Below, piece after piece: positions 21,141 to 31,980 of a stretch of 64,000 bases of DNA (position 1 is its first letter; every line of letters begins with the position of its first letter). The position numbers were made by a program, and so were the translations under genes. The notes under the pieces were generated by a model. The model made no database searches, was not told where the DNA came from, and was given only the letters and a program-made list of their open reading frames with translations. Source of the stretch: Antitrichia curtipendula (Eukaryota; Streptophyta; Bryopsida; Hypnales; Leucodontaceae); contig OX579636.1 of the NCBI GenBank assembly GCA_951230915.1, positions 9,563,001-9,627,000 on the forward strand, in the 5' to 3' direction.

Positions 21141-21438
21141 GTAGGGCGCGGACTTGGCAAAGAAATGAGGGCGGGGACTCGCTTTATATAGTTCCCCCGC
21201 TCCTCAAGTACCCGCTCCGACACGTGCCGTCCACGCCCCGTCCTCCTCACGTTCCCGCCCCAGTCGCTGGAGTCCCCGCCCCACTCTCTGGAGTTCCCGC
21301 CCCCTCTCACTGGAGTCCCCGCCCCCACTCACTGGAGTCCCTGCCCCCACTGTCTGGAGTCCCCGCCCCTACTGGATGGAGTCCCTGCCCCCACTCAATG
21401 GAGTCCCCACCCTGACTCTGGAGTCCCCGCCCTGCATG
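21141..21438. repeat. GC-rich tandem array F (kinase promoter, right subterminal)
   Basis: Mostly 22-bp units reading CTGGAGTCCCCGCCCCCACT on the plus strand, which is array E inverted. The short part left of the TATA box keeps the plus-orientation GGGCGGGGACTC. It lies within 150 bp of the right terminus, so it is both a promoter-side and a subterminal array. Confidence 0.9.
21183..21192 (-). promoter_or_regulatory. TATA box of the kinase gene
   Basis: Minus-strand CTATATAAAG about 95 bp upstream of ATG 21091. It sits between a few GGGCGGGGACTC cores and the main body of array F. Confidence 0.65.
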
Positions 21439-21507
21439 TTCCTAAATCCACGTGGCGTCCACGTGGCCTACTTTTTTGGTTTCATAAAGTCAACTTTGTG
21501 TTGACTG

Positions 21508-21583
21508 TATCGGGCGGGTGAGACCTCTAACGGACGTCCCGGACGGACGGACGGGCGAACCGGACGTCCGTACAGTATGACAA
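21508..21583 (+). repeat. Right terminal block of the large element
   Basis: ATCGGGCGGGTGAG, then CGGACGTCCCGGACGGACGG, GGGCGAACCGGACGTCCG and TATGACAA. It aligns with 3895-3960 in direct orientation, apart from one extra GGAC unit. Only the outermost TATGACAA is inverted relative to the left end. Confidence 0.65.
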
Positions 21584-21984
21584 AATATTATATTTGTCAT
21601 CAAATTTTCAATTTTTTTTGAGAAAATTTCAAATTACCATCAATTTTGATAAAAAAATGAAGAAAATTCAAATCAAACACAAATTATGGTTAAAAAATCT
21701 AAAATTTTCATAACAAAAGAAAAAGCACAATGTAGAACCTTGTTGTGTCACTCTATATTTAGAAATGTTGTAAGAGATGCTCAACTTCAAACTTCATTGA
21801 AATGCTTCTTTTAAGGAATTTAAAAAATAAATAAAATAAATAAATAAAAAACCAAGTGGAACACATACAAAGCCTATAGAAACATCTATCTTTGATGTAC
21901 ATCAATAGTTAATGAAGTGTCCGGGGGCTGTACATCATGTTTCAAACATCTACAGTTTTCTACAATAAGTCCTTTTAATGTTTT
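21584..21984. other. AT-rich flank of the large element
   Basis: Starts with the candidate right target-site octamer AATATTAT. The rest is low-complexity AT-rich sequence, with an AAATAAAT microsatellite near 21825-21850. No gene is visible. Confidence 0.35.
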
Positions 21985-22245
21985 GGTCCCCTTAATATCC
22001 TTATTCAATGTAGAGAAGTGGAAGCAAGCTCGTGGTATGAAGTTAGTTTGGCCTCCTAATTCACCATAGAAAATCTTTGAAAGATAGTAAAAAATGTGTT
22101 GCAACATGAGAGCAAGCCAAAGAACAAGCAAGAAATGAGACAAACAATTCAAGAAGTATAGGAGCAAGTATCTCTACAACAATTGCAAATGCTCATTTCT
22201 AATATGTCCAATAGAACACAAGCTATGGTTTCAACAAAGGTAAGC
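21985..22245 (+). pseudogene. Tc1/mariner transposase remnant
   Basis: Plus-strand translation in two frames gives EKWKQARGMKLVWPPNSP, then KMCCNMRAS and QEMRQTIQEV followed by LQMLISNMSNRTQAM. This matches the end of the catalytic domain and the tail of Tc1/pogo-type transposases. The expected DLNPIEN after WPPNSP is lost in a frameshifting change, and stops are present. It is a separate fossil from the one at 11240-11570. Confidence 0.7.
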
Positions 22246-24713
22246 AACACTAGTGATGGTAGATCCAAATTTTTGTATGATTTTGAATTTCACATATTTA
22301 CATTTGTTACGATGATCATGTACTCTTCAATGTAAATTCAACGCAATTTGCAGTTTGGAAATTTGTCCATTTTTGAGTATGGTAGAGCTTCCTGAAGTTC
22401 ATGAACTTTTTGTTGAAACTATCTGGGAACAAGATTCTTAAGATTATTGGACCCAACTTTTCACTAATTAGCTTGAACCGCTATGCTGGATGTAGGCACC
22501 TAATAGTTAGAAATGCTTGCATATACAAGAAAGAAATTTATTTTTATATTTAAAGTTTTCCAATGCACAGGATATACAACTTGTAAGAGATAAAAATTTA
22601 TTTGATATACAAGCACATAAAAAAAATAATGTAGTTGAATGAAAAGTTTTTGTGCAAGAAGGATAAAATTAAAATAATGAAGTTATCGCCATATTTTAAT
22701 GAACACTTGATCTCATCTATAATCTTCATATGTTATTTTTTTTTCTACAAGCAAATTATGATTGGAAGGATTATAGGTGGTTTAGACTCAATATTCTTGT
22801 CTTCCATTCACCTTCTAAAAGACCCACACAACTTCAAGATTTGACGATCTTATATAAAATTTGCAAGAAAGAGCTATGTCCAATACCCCAACTTATTACT
22901 TTGTAGTTATCTTGTACAATCTATTGACAAATGTTAAGAGCTTCACCAATCTAATCAAGGTAAGATTTCAAGTTAAAATACACTACCTTGGATAATTGAA
23001 AATATATTACTAGGTTCATGTAGGTCACTTGTATTTTTGTTTACAATGAATGTTTCTTTATGTGTCAAATAAATTGAAAAATTGAAAATAAATCCCTTGG
23101 ATCCAAGCATCTACTTAGCTCATACATAGACTACAATTCTCAAAGAAGTTTTCATGAATTTTACTGAAGCCTACAAGATTGCTGAGAACAAAGATTTATC
23201 TCTTTTAAACCATGAAATCTTGATTAGCCAGACCAAAGTTAACCAACTGAGTTAACTCTCATCATTTTATGCTCAATCAATCTATGGCATGCATGATAAT
23301 AAGATGTAGATTAAATGTAATAAACTAGCTACATTATTACAACATTCACATAACTTACATGAGTGGTAAGTACTAAATGAAGGCAGGTAAAAGAAGAGCT
23401 TTGAATGAATGGCATAAATATGAAAGATTCTTTCCTATAGTCCCATGCCACCAAGCAAACAAAATTTTTATTATTTATTTATTTACTTTTATAATTTTTC
23501 TAAATTTTCTAATATAATCAATTCAATTGGCTTTCTCAAAGTTTTGGAAAACTTTAATAGGGGACTCTAAATGAAACCATTCAAGGGTCCACCTCAATCC
23601 CGCTATTTGATATGAAATAAATACCACATGACACTAATTACCAAAGTCACTATTTTGAGTTAGTATGGTTGGAATATTATTGTATAGTACCAATTTTAAA
23701 AAAACGTGACTTTTGTGGCGTGCTAATTCACACACACTATCCTCAAGTAACCGCAGCTGCAGGTCCCATCTGACGGTTTAGAATACACGTCCTAACGCCA
23801 TCCCACATAAACAAAGCGGGCAACACACAACAGCTTCAAACAACAAATCGCAACATTATGTGACTTTCGGGTGCCCCGACGATGAAATAAATGCAAATCA
23901 CAACACCATCATACTTTCAGGTAACTAGCTGAAGATAGAGAAAGTGCAGACGAAACTTTTATCTGGCATCTTATTCACACTTTACAAAAGAAATTGAACA
24001 GGAACCTAGCTAATTGCATAAAAGGATGCACGGCGTCCGTCAATGGCTTAGTCAGCTTCTCCTGCAGAAAAGTTTGTCCTGAACTGCCTGGGATGGGAGG
24101 AATCTGAGAGCCATTTATGTGAATGGAATCAGCTCAAACACATTATGCAAACATTTCATCAAGCGGAATAACCTAATGCAACCAGATCATCACTGATCTT
24201 TTCACGCAATTGTGAAAGGCAACGGCAGACGACCCAGAGGTGGATAAGCGGAGAATTCTGCACTGGGTTTGTTGGCGATTAAGGAACAATAGCAAGAGAA
24301 ACAATTCACAACTTTGATTATGAGTGACCTAGGAATCCTTCTCAGAAGGACAAGCAACATACTCCAACTTCCATACCATCACTTGGAACAAGCCCATCCA
24401 CTACCTAATCTACACGATCTACCAAATTAATAAACCTTACGAAACCCTAAACTTAATTTTAGTCCTAGAGTAAAACATATCCTGACACATCCATACTTTA
24501 AATAATGAATTCAGCAAATGAAAAAAAGCAACAACAAGAAGAAACTGCACAAATGTCCCAAAATTTCCAAAGCAGCATGTGGAAACGTTTTGAAATAACC
24601 TCACGAGTGTGAAATGAAAACGTCTCTGCGAACAGATTGTCTATTTCAATAGGCCCTGAAACAATGGCTTAGTCCACTTTACAATCCCTAAATAAAGCTG
24701 CACCCTCAAAACC
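22246..24713. other. Intergenic; 3' flank of RPL27A
   Basis: AT-rich up to about 23700, then more balanced in composition. A minus-strand acceptor followed by GAGAAGCTGACTAAG near 24050-24070 may be a terminal exon, but I cannot connect it to a gene. The last few hundred bases should include the RPL27A 3' untranslated region. Confidence 0.35.
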
Positions 24714-25154
24714 CTAAGCAGTCAAGATGACCGCGCCCCCAGCCTCCTTGATCTTCTTCTCTGCAAGCTTGGAGAAAAACTTGGCCTTCACAACCATCGG
24801 CTGCGTGGGCAAGTCGCCCTTGCCGAGAACCTTGAAGTATCCATGCTGAGTGACGTCCAAGAGAGGCGCACTCTTGTTCCCGTCGGCCTTCTCCTTCACA
24901 GCCTCCGGCACCAACGACCACAACTTGTCGATGTTGACGATGGGACAGTGAAACTTGTTCATCGTCTTGTGGAAGTAGCGCATACCGACCTTGCCGAAAT
25001 ACCCTGGATGGTACTTGTCGAACAGGATGCGGTGGTGGTGCATACCTCCGGCATTACCACGACCTCCAGGATGCTTGCGGTGCTTGCCCACACGCCCGTG
25101 ACCGGCGCTCACATGGCCCCTTTTCTTCCTGTTCTTCTTCAGCCGGGTCGTCAT
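24714..25154 (-). CDS. RPL27A: 60S ribosomal protein L27A (uL15 family)
   Basis: Encodes 146 residues, the usual plant length, starting [20 protein letters not shown] and ending GGAVILTA. The basic N-terminus, the [18 protein letters not shown] glycine-rich segment, [20 protein letters not shown] and the C-terminal [18 protein letters not shown] are all diagnostic. The product belongs to the large cytosolic ribosomal subunit (uL15). A longer frame reaches ATG 25208, but that ATG lies upstream of the acceptor at 25189, so the shorter start is correct. The coding part is a single exon with GC-rich codon use, as expected of a highly expressed gene. The termination codon is TAG, which shows that TAG is a normal stop in this genome. 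Confidence 0.97.
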   Translation of the reverse strand: MTTRLKKNRKKRGHVSAGHGRVGKHRKHPGGRGNAGGMHHHRILFDKYHPGYFGKVGMRYFHKTMNKFHCPIVNIDKLWSLVPEAVKEKADGNKSAPLLDVTQHGYFKVLGKGDLPTQPMVVKAKFFSKLAEKKIKEAGGAVILTA

Positions 25155-25188
25155 GGTGCCGTTCCGTCCGTCGCTCCTCCGGGGCTGG

Positions 25189-25356
25189 CTGCACAGCAAC
25201 ACAGACAAAAGAGACTAGAGTCAGTGCAGCACCTCAGGCTTTGAGAGCTTCAAACCCTAATTTATGCTTTAAAGGATGAGATCTATCCGAATTCAACGGT
25301 CCAGATCTGAGAGTGAGAAATTACTCGTGAAGGAGTGATGGATGGATGAAACTTAC
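25189..25356 (-). other. RPL27A: 5'-leader intron of RPL27A
   Basis: Minus-strand donor GTC/GTAAGTTTC begins at 25356 and acceptor GTTGCTGTGCAG ends at 25189, 34 bp before the ATG. Introns in the leader are common in plant ribosomal protein genes. Confidence 0.7.
25252..25260 (+). promoter_or_regulatory. Telo-box (AAACCCTAA) in the RPL27A leader intron
   Basis: AAACCCTAA is the telo-box found near the start of many plant ribosomal-protein and translation-factor genes. Here it lies inside the inferred leader intron. Its role is known for the class and has not been shown for this gene. Confidence 0.5.
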
Positions 25357-25399
25357 GACGTTGTCATTCGTGAAAGGCCTTATTTGCACGGAGACGGTC

Positions 25400-26670
25400 A
25401 TGCATTGCAGCCTCCAGTAGGACAAGTTAATGCGTTGTAGTGAAATTCAATTTTCAATTTATTGTATTCCAATTTGTAGTATAAAAATACTAGTTACAAA
25501 CAAGACTAGAATCATCACAATTTATCACAATTTAGTTCCTTGGGATGTCTTTTTGGGGGGCATTTTTTATAAAGTTGTATTGATTACCAGTATCAATTTT
25601 CTAATTGAAGAATGTCAATAGAAATTTGATTGACACCATGATGTTCTACACTACAATTTATGTTGGTGGTAGAATTTTTAGATTAATATAGCATATTTTG
25701 TATTTAGTATAGAATTTGTACACTTTAAAAAAATAAATCTTTAATGTATTTAATACAACGATTTCAAATTTTTACATAAACATCTCAAAATTATTTGACT
25801 TATAGAAGAGGTGGAGAAATTAGTATCACCCAAAAAATTAGAGTCACTTCAAAATTTTATATCTATAGGAATTTAAAACAACAACATGTCAAATGATACT
25901 GATTTAATTATATACAAATAGTATAATTGTGGAAAATTAATAACTTAGGTGAAAAGATAATATAGGCACATCTCTACCAAATATTTAAGTATTTTTGAAA
26001 AATAAGTTTTGCTAGATGTTTAAAATAGAATTGTTCTTCAAGATCCTATTTTTTATGCATTTTAATTTTTTTCTCTAGAGCTTATAGCATCTACTTCTGG
26101 AATTATAACTTGCCCTACAAGTACGATATCACATACACATTATAAAGAGTTATTTGCCGTTCTATTTTATCGTATCCATTGATGTTACGAGTAGACACTC
26201 GTCTGGACTTACTAGTGCTTAGCAAGGAGGTAGTTAGAACGGAGGTAGTTATAGCAAGTGAGAGGAGGCCTTCCCTCTCACTTGTCATCTTGTTTACTTA
26301 TGAATATTATTAATATGAGAAACCTTGGTTCATGATGTAAGAGTGTCGACATGAATGGATCCCTAACAATCGACAATGCTTTCACCTTATAATTCATACC
26401 ACCAAACAATAGGGGTTGTCCTCCCCCCCCCCAAGAAATGGACAATTCTCAAATATTGGATGCATGACATACTCTGAGTGTTTTTTCCCCTTTTCTGGAT
26501 TTTTCAACCTCCCAGGTTTGGGAACGGCACTTCTTTTGCTCTGGAAGTGAAAGAATGGGCTTCAACAAGTTAATCTCGTAGAAATTTTTATCTTTCTACT
26601 ATGAAGTTTCACCCTATAGCCATTGTACTTTTACCCCTTCTCCAATTTGGTAGTCCTTATGGCTGTTAGC
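25400..26670. other. AT-rich intergenic region
   Basis: Contains the upstream region of RPL27A at its left end, then AT-rich sequence with no recognisable gene. A run of C residues lies near 26419-26430. Confidence 0.35.
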
Positions 26671-27603
26671 TTAACCCCTAAAGGACCAGCCTGCAGAATT
26701 TGGCAACATAAAACTATTGGGCAGGTACATGTGGCCAAAGATTTACAAGTTTGAGGCTGAAATTTTAATAGAAGTTGTGGACGAGGAGTACCTTTCATTT
26801 GAACTAAATTTTATGACATTTGTAAATACGAGTCAAAAGTTATGGCCTAATATGTTACTTTTTTCTCAGCCGGGCAGTTAGGGCAGATTAAAAAAAATCA
26901 CTTTTTTCAGAAACAAAAATTTGAAACTGGTTTTCCAGAGCTATCTATACATGGAAAGCTTTTAATCATTCCATTTTGACCAATGAGTCAAAAGTTATGA
27001 GGAGTTTTAGTTTGCGGGCAGTTTTGGAATCTCTACTCTAAAATAAACTTTGAAGTCTTTTATCTTACTCAATTTTCAATATTTTTTGAAAAAAATAAAA
27101 TCATAGGATGTAGATTGTTTAATACAACATTTCAACCATTGGAATTGGCATTTTTCAATTTCATACCTAAATTCTTAACAATTTAGTATTTTGAATCATT
27201 CTCTACTTCATTCTACTTACTATTTTTTGTCTATATGTTGTACAATTCCAAATGATGTGAAATTTTTCAAGCATGTAGCCAACTTGTTTAGAAAAAAGAA
27301 TCCAAATAAGCACCACCATTTTGGACATTTTTTCATAAAAAATTGAGCTTGTGAAGTGCAGCTGCCCTGTTTTTTGTAAGGTCAAAAAAACAATTTCAGT
27401 GATTTTGAATGCTTATATCTTGCTATCCATGGGGTGGAAATTTCTGAAATTTTTACCACATATTCTCAAGTAAGCATACTACAAGATCCTACGGTTACAT
27501 GAGTCAAAAAAAAAGTTTTTTTCAAAAATTTGGTACTTGTACTAAAAATGGCAGTTCTTGAACGTTTTCAGTGAAAACATAGTCACAGAACTTTAGGGGT
27601 TAA
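26671..27603 (-). mobile_element. TTAA-flanked 933-bp non-autonomous element, copy 1
   Basis: Begins TTAACCCCTAAAG and ends CTTTAGGGGTTAA. TTAA is the likely target-site duplication and CCCCTAAAG the terminal inverted repeat, the arrangement of piggyBac-type elements. It carries no transposase frame. It is inverted relative to the copies at 42273 and 58761, and aligns with the latter along its length (for example GTAGCCAACTTGTTTAG). Confidence 0.75.
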
Positions 27604-28010
27604 GTGCCATTGGCTCCGTGAACTTCATTAACTTATCCCAATCAAACCCATCCTTCGAGATTTGACAGTGCATGCTACACACACCAAAAAAGGGGGTCGT
27701 AGCCCCTCCACACACAATGATTCCCATCATCTTCCCTTTTCCCTCACCAACATCTCAATCTCCAGAAAAATTTGATTCTCGGAGGGGCTGTGACTACAGT
27801 CACAACCAATGCCGGCCTCTGTTTTCATTCATCCAACAAATATCATTCATCTAAAACTAAAATGGTTTCCCGCGACAATGTCACATTCAGAGTGGGGCTT
27901 CAGCCAGACGCGAACCGAGGTTCCGCTTCAGAAATTTGAGTTGTTACCGGTAGAAATCTGTTGCTCACAACGTAGTGGGAAATTCTGAGTATCTCTGTCT
28001 TTTGAAATCA
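27604..28010 (+). promoter_or_regulatory. Upstream region of RFC2
   Basis: Probably holds the promoter and a non-coding first exon. A donor GAAATCA/GTGAGTTTGG at 28011 pairs with the acceptor TGTTTGCAG ending at 28153, giving a 143-bp leader intron. No clear TATA box. Confidence 0.4.
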
Positions 28011-28192
28011 GTGAGTTTGGTGGGTTTTCATGTCCATTGCCCATTCATGTTGAGTTTCATTGAGGAAGCTGCAATGCCAGTGCTAAAACCTGGGTCGTTG
28101 ATTAATGGTGAATGAGAGGTTTGGATATGGGCTGATGATCGTGATGTTTGCAGGGAAAGGATTCAAGGGATGTGAAAGGCAGTGAGAAAGCT

Positions 28193-30774
28193 ATGGCGAC
28201 AACTGTGGCTGCAACTTCCCTGGCGCGCGATTACGATTTGCCATGGGTTGAGAAATACCGGCCTCACAAAGTAGAGGACATTGTGGGCAACCAGGATGTG
28301 GTCGCTCGCCTCCAAGTCATTGCGCAGGGTGGCAACATGCCCAATCTCATCTTCTCTGTATCCGATATGTCGTTTATGCAATGGTGCAAGTTTGTTTTCC
28401 TTGCTCTCAATGATTTTCAGTGACGTAATTGTAACCTAGTCTGTGATGTATTGGCATGTACACTTTTGCACAGACCTGCCAGGGTTTAGGGTTTAGGGTT
28501 TAGGTTTGTACTGTAAGTTTTCGAATAGCCACGTGTCTTGAGGAGTAGGGAATGTTGTTTTTTCGAAAAATGATTTTAGTCTCGCTTCGTTTCTTTGACC
28601 TCTGAGAAGGGACCTCCTGGCACTGGTAAGACAACAAGTATTCTTGCGCTGGCTCATGAGCTGTTAGGTCCCAATTTCAAGGAAGCTGTTCTGGAGCTCA
28701 ACGCCTCTGATGACAGGTGAGTTTGAGAATCGTATGGCACAGTTGTTTGAACTGGATCTGTGAAGTTAATTCTGGGGAATTTTGGTACATACTCATGCTC
28801 TAGTGATGTCTTACTTACAGAATCACACCTAAACGCAACTGTTCTAAGCGCTGTGAGCAATTTCGGGTTTAAAAGTACTTGAATGTGACTGTGAAATCCT
28901 TAACAAATTGATGAGGGAGTCTTGGGAATTGAAATTAGCTCATATTGATTCGATCTGAGCGAATTATCCTCTGTCAAATATCACAAATTAGCAGTATATG
29001 AGCGAAGCAGTTTATTTAATTGTAATGAATTCATACCCCAAATGACTAAGTTCTCACAAAATTCTACGTTTTGGAAGATTGAGAATATTCAATTTCGACT
29101 GAGCATTTCACTTGATGCGTTCTGATGCATTTCGACTGATGCATTTCGACTGATGCATTTCACTTTATTGCACCTAATATTGTCACACTGGCATATGAAA
29201 TCCAAATGAGCATTTTCACTGAATGAGGTCTTGCTACCTTATCCCTGTTTTGTGTATGACATGCCATCTCTGATACTTGCGAATCCCGTTTGTCATATGT
29301 CTGAGCGGGCGGTGGGTTTGATTGGCATTACAGAGGGATTGATGTTGTTCGCAACAAGATCAAGATGTTCGCTCAGAAGAAAGTGACGTTGCCTCCTGGG
29401 CGGCATAAAGTTGTCCTTCTGGATGAAGCTGACAGGTAATCTCTTCCATATTCGAAACATGTAGAAGGAGTTCAGTTGACAATAATGTGGGATGAGGAAT
29501 ATGAAGTTTGGGCTTATGTTGAAATGGATGTGATTATCTCTGCAGCATGACAGCAGGTGCCCAGCAGGCTCTGCGAAGGACTATGGAAATATACTCCAAC
29601 ACGACAAGATTTGCATTGGCTTGTAATTTGTCGTCAAAAATTATCGAACCCATTCAAAGTCGATGTGCCATAGTTCGGTTCTCCAGATTGTCAGACTCTG
29701 AAATTCTGGGTCGCCTTCTTCGAGTTGTCGAAGCAGAGAAGGTTTCCACTTACTCGCCTTTCTATCGTGTTGCTACTATGAATTGTCTTCCCTTTAGGTT
29801 GAATTTGAAGTAAAATTTGTTTAAGAAGTTCTATATACAAGCATTCAAGTGTATCTAGATCCACTCTTTCTGTGTTGTCTTCCTTTGTCAATCTAGCGAG
29901 ACTTGAGGAATTGGTGGTCATCTGCTGACCGAGTACCGGTATCGCATGTTGCAGGTGTCTTACGTGCCAGAGGGGCTGGAGGCAGTGGTCTTCACAGCTG
30001 ACGGAGATATGCGGCAAGCTTTAAACAATTTACAAGCCACTTTCAGTGGGTTTCAGTTTGTAAATCAAGATAATGTTTTCAAGGTACACTTGATATGCTG
30101 TTTTCCATTATGATGTACTTCATATGGTATGATTATGAGGTCTATTTATTGGGGAAAATTAACAGTAGGATCTAATGATGAGACGAGCTCTTGGAAGTAT
30201 CTGAAATGTCAACAATTATTTTTGTGTTTTTGGACTGATCAATGTTGGGTGATACATGCTTGCACGATCTGGCTTTGATATGATCAGGTCTGCGACCAGC
30301 CACATCCCCTACTGGCTCAACAAATCATCAAGCACTGTATAGCAGGCAACATTGACGATGCCTACACAGGCTTGAAACAGCTCTACGACTTGGGCTACTC
30401 TGCAACCGACATTATCACCACACTCTTTAGAGTAGTCAAGAACTATGAGATGGTGGAGTTCTTGAAGCTTGAATTCATTCGGGTAAGCTTTATCGCCGTT
30501 TCCCCAACGGAGCGCGTTACCGTTCGTCTAGCAAGTACATTTCTTTATTTCGTTATTTTCGTTATTTTCTTCTGTTTACGTGTCCATCATTTCGTTTGGA
30601 TCAAATAATTTTTGGAAGTAATCCTGATCTAAATCACCCAGTTACATTTCCCTCGAATGTGTGCAGGAAGTGGGTTTTGCACATATGCGCATAGCAGATG
30701 GAGTTGGGTCACTACTGCAGTTATCAGGTCTCTTGGCCAAACTTTGTAAAGTTAGAGATAGATGCAAGGCATAG
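28193..30774 (+). CDS. RFC2: Replication factor C small subunit, RFC2 type (clamp loader AAA+ ATPase)
   Basis: Seven coding exons: 28193-28357, 28610-28716, 29334-29435, 29546-29741, 29955-30083, 30288-30482 and 30667-30774. They total 1,002 bp, giving 333 residues, normal for the family. All junctions are GT-AG and keep the frame. Motifs in order: [17 protein letters not shown] (RFC box II), [10 protein letters not shown] (Walker A), LLDEADSM (Walker B, DEAD type), TRFALACN (sensor 1), [10 protein letters not shown] with SRC (arginine finger), [11 protein letters not shown] (sensor 2) and a C-terminal collar domain ending [13 protein letters not shown]. The subunit forms part of the five-part RFC complex that loads PCNA on DNA during replication and repair. 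The sequence matches human RFC2 / yeast Rfc4 rather than the other small subunits, which differ at [17 protein letters not shown]. Confidence 0.95.
28482..28507 (+). repeat. Telomere-like TTTAGGG repeats in RFC2 intron 1
   Basis: Three near-tandem TTTAGGG units. Plant telomere repeats have this sequence, and short interstitial copies are common in introns near gene starts, where they can act as telo-boxes. Confidence 0.7.
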
Positions 30775-30783
30775 TGTTCCACG

Positions 30784-30976
30784 TTACTTATCATGAGCAG
30801 GAAGCGTCTTCACATTGAATGTTGCATGTCGGTCATCAAGATTACGAAGCATTTCGTAGAGCCCATTTTTCACCACACGTGTGATAGGTTTAACTCTAGC
30901 ATACCGGGCAACATTTTGTAATGTCGCTGGTGTTGGTAGCTTCAAGCCTTCAAGGTATATACCTGACCTATCAAGA
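30784..30976 (-). other. Coding-like fragment, tail-to-tail with RFC2
   Basis: A minus-strand frame ending 10 bp from the RFC2 stop codon reads LEGLKLPTPATLQNVARYAR and MLRNLDDRHATFNVKTLPAH, which looks like real protein. A candidate acceptor (GATAGGTCAG) lies at its 5' side, but I find no upstream exon. It could be the last exon of an antisense neighbour or a captured gene fragment. I do not recognise the family. Confidence 0.3.
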
Positions 30977-31980
30977 GGTTGACCGAAGGATTTGGGCCTC
31001 ATTTCCCTGCTGCAACTTCACATTTCCTGTTTTTTCGGGGATACGTTTTATTTTCTCATGTCTCTTAACTGCTCGTCTTCCAATTATGTTGTTATGCCCG
31101 TCACGATCACTCATACCCATCACGATCATACAGCAAGGTCAACAGTTTACAAATCTGGTTTGCACCCAAAATGGTTCAAGATGGAATACTAAATTTAATT
31201 GATGAGAATTTTTTTTGCTTCATCTCCAATTTTGAGACGTTCAGATATTGGCCAATTTGTTGATGACTTTGAAGAAGCCATTCATTGAGATGAAGAAATG
31301 GAGAACACACAATTGTGTGACTCCCCCAGTATAAATGCATTCCCTATCTCTATCCCTAAACCTATGCATTTCCCTAATTTCCCTAAAAACCGTAAATCCA
31401 TGCTAAGTCAACCATGAAGTGTATTACTCTAATTGTAACCTCTACGAGAAAATGAATACCTACCAATCTAATTGAAGAGTACAGGGTTGTTTACATGTAC
31501 AGTACAACCACATGGCCTTGTATGTAACGTCGACTTTTCCAAAAACAATATGAAACAATCTTCCTGAGGGCCATTTCACACTTTCAATCAGGCTAAAGAA
31601 AAGACACCCGAACCTTCTTGAAGCCAAAAACAATCACCTTTCCGATACCTATGAACTTCCAAGTACAGAAACGTTTCCATTTTGCCAAGTTGATGCAATG
31701 ACATCCCAATGCGTATGTCGAGGAAGCTGGAGGTGTGGAAGACCAATTGCAGCAGTTACGAATGAACCGCGATCTGATTCAGTTCCTCTTCGTCCTGTTG
31801 CCGTAATTTAATTCATTGACAAGTTTCCAGTCTGTATTAACAAATTTCCAGAGTGTTGACAAGTTTTCTAGTCCGTGTTGGCTGAATCGGCGCCATCGCG
31901 GTTTGCGGGGGTACACAATCAAGCAACCCCTTGAGAAGTTACTGTACAGTACAGACACCTTGTGGGCGTCATCACGAATG
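30977..31980. other. Intergenic, no gene recognised
   Basis: AT-rich to mixed composition between RFC2 and the large minus-strand gene. It should contain the 3' untranslated region of the latter at its right end. Confidence 0.35.

Larger units (their letters stand above)
3886..21583. mobile_element. Candidate giant hAT-type transposon with RING-H2 and kinase cargo
   Basis: The left end starts CAGGGTTGTCATAACGGG, a typical hAT terminus (CAGGG), and runs into a very GC-rich block. The right end has the same GC block and finishes TATGACAA, which is inverted TTGTCATA; the outermost CCCTG expected there is absent. Flanking octamers AATATTTG (left) and AATATTAT (right) agree at six of eight positions, which would suit a decayed 8-bp hAT duplication. 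Inside are three minus-strand genes (hAT transposase, RING-H2 protein, kinase), six GC-rich arrays and three T-rich repeat blocks. The shared termini, the common gene orientation and the shared promoter design support one unit of 17.7 kb. The imperfect right end, a Tc1/mariner fossil inside and the inverted arrays E and F leave nested or clustered elements as an alternative. Confidence 0.5.

Noticed and set aside
4044..21438. The regular GC-rich arrays as CRISPR arrays
   Set aside because: Units are contiguous without unique spacers, and the window is plainly eukaryotic nuclear DNA.
25155..25208. An 18-residue N-terminal extension of ribosomal protein L27A
   Set aside because: The upstream ATG is in the leader intron, and family members start MTTR/MATR at the position used here.
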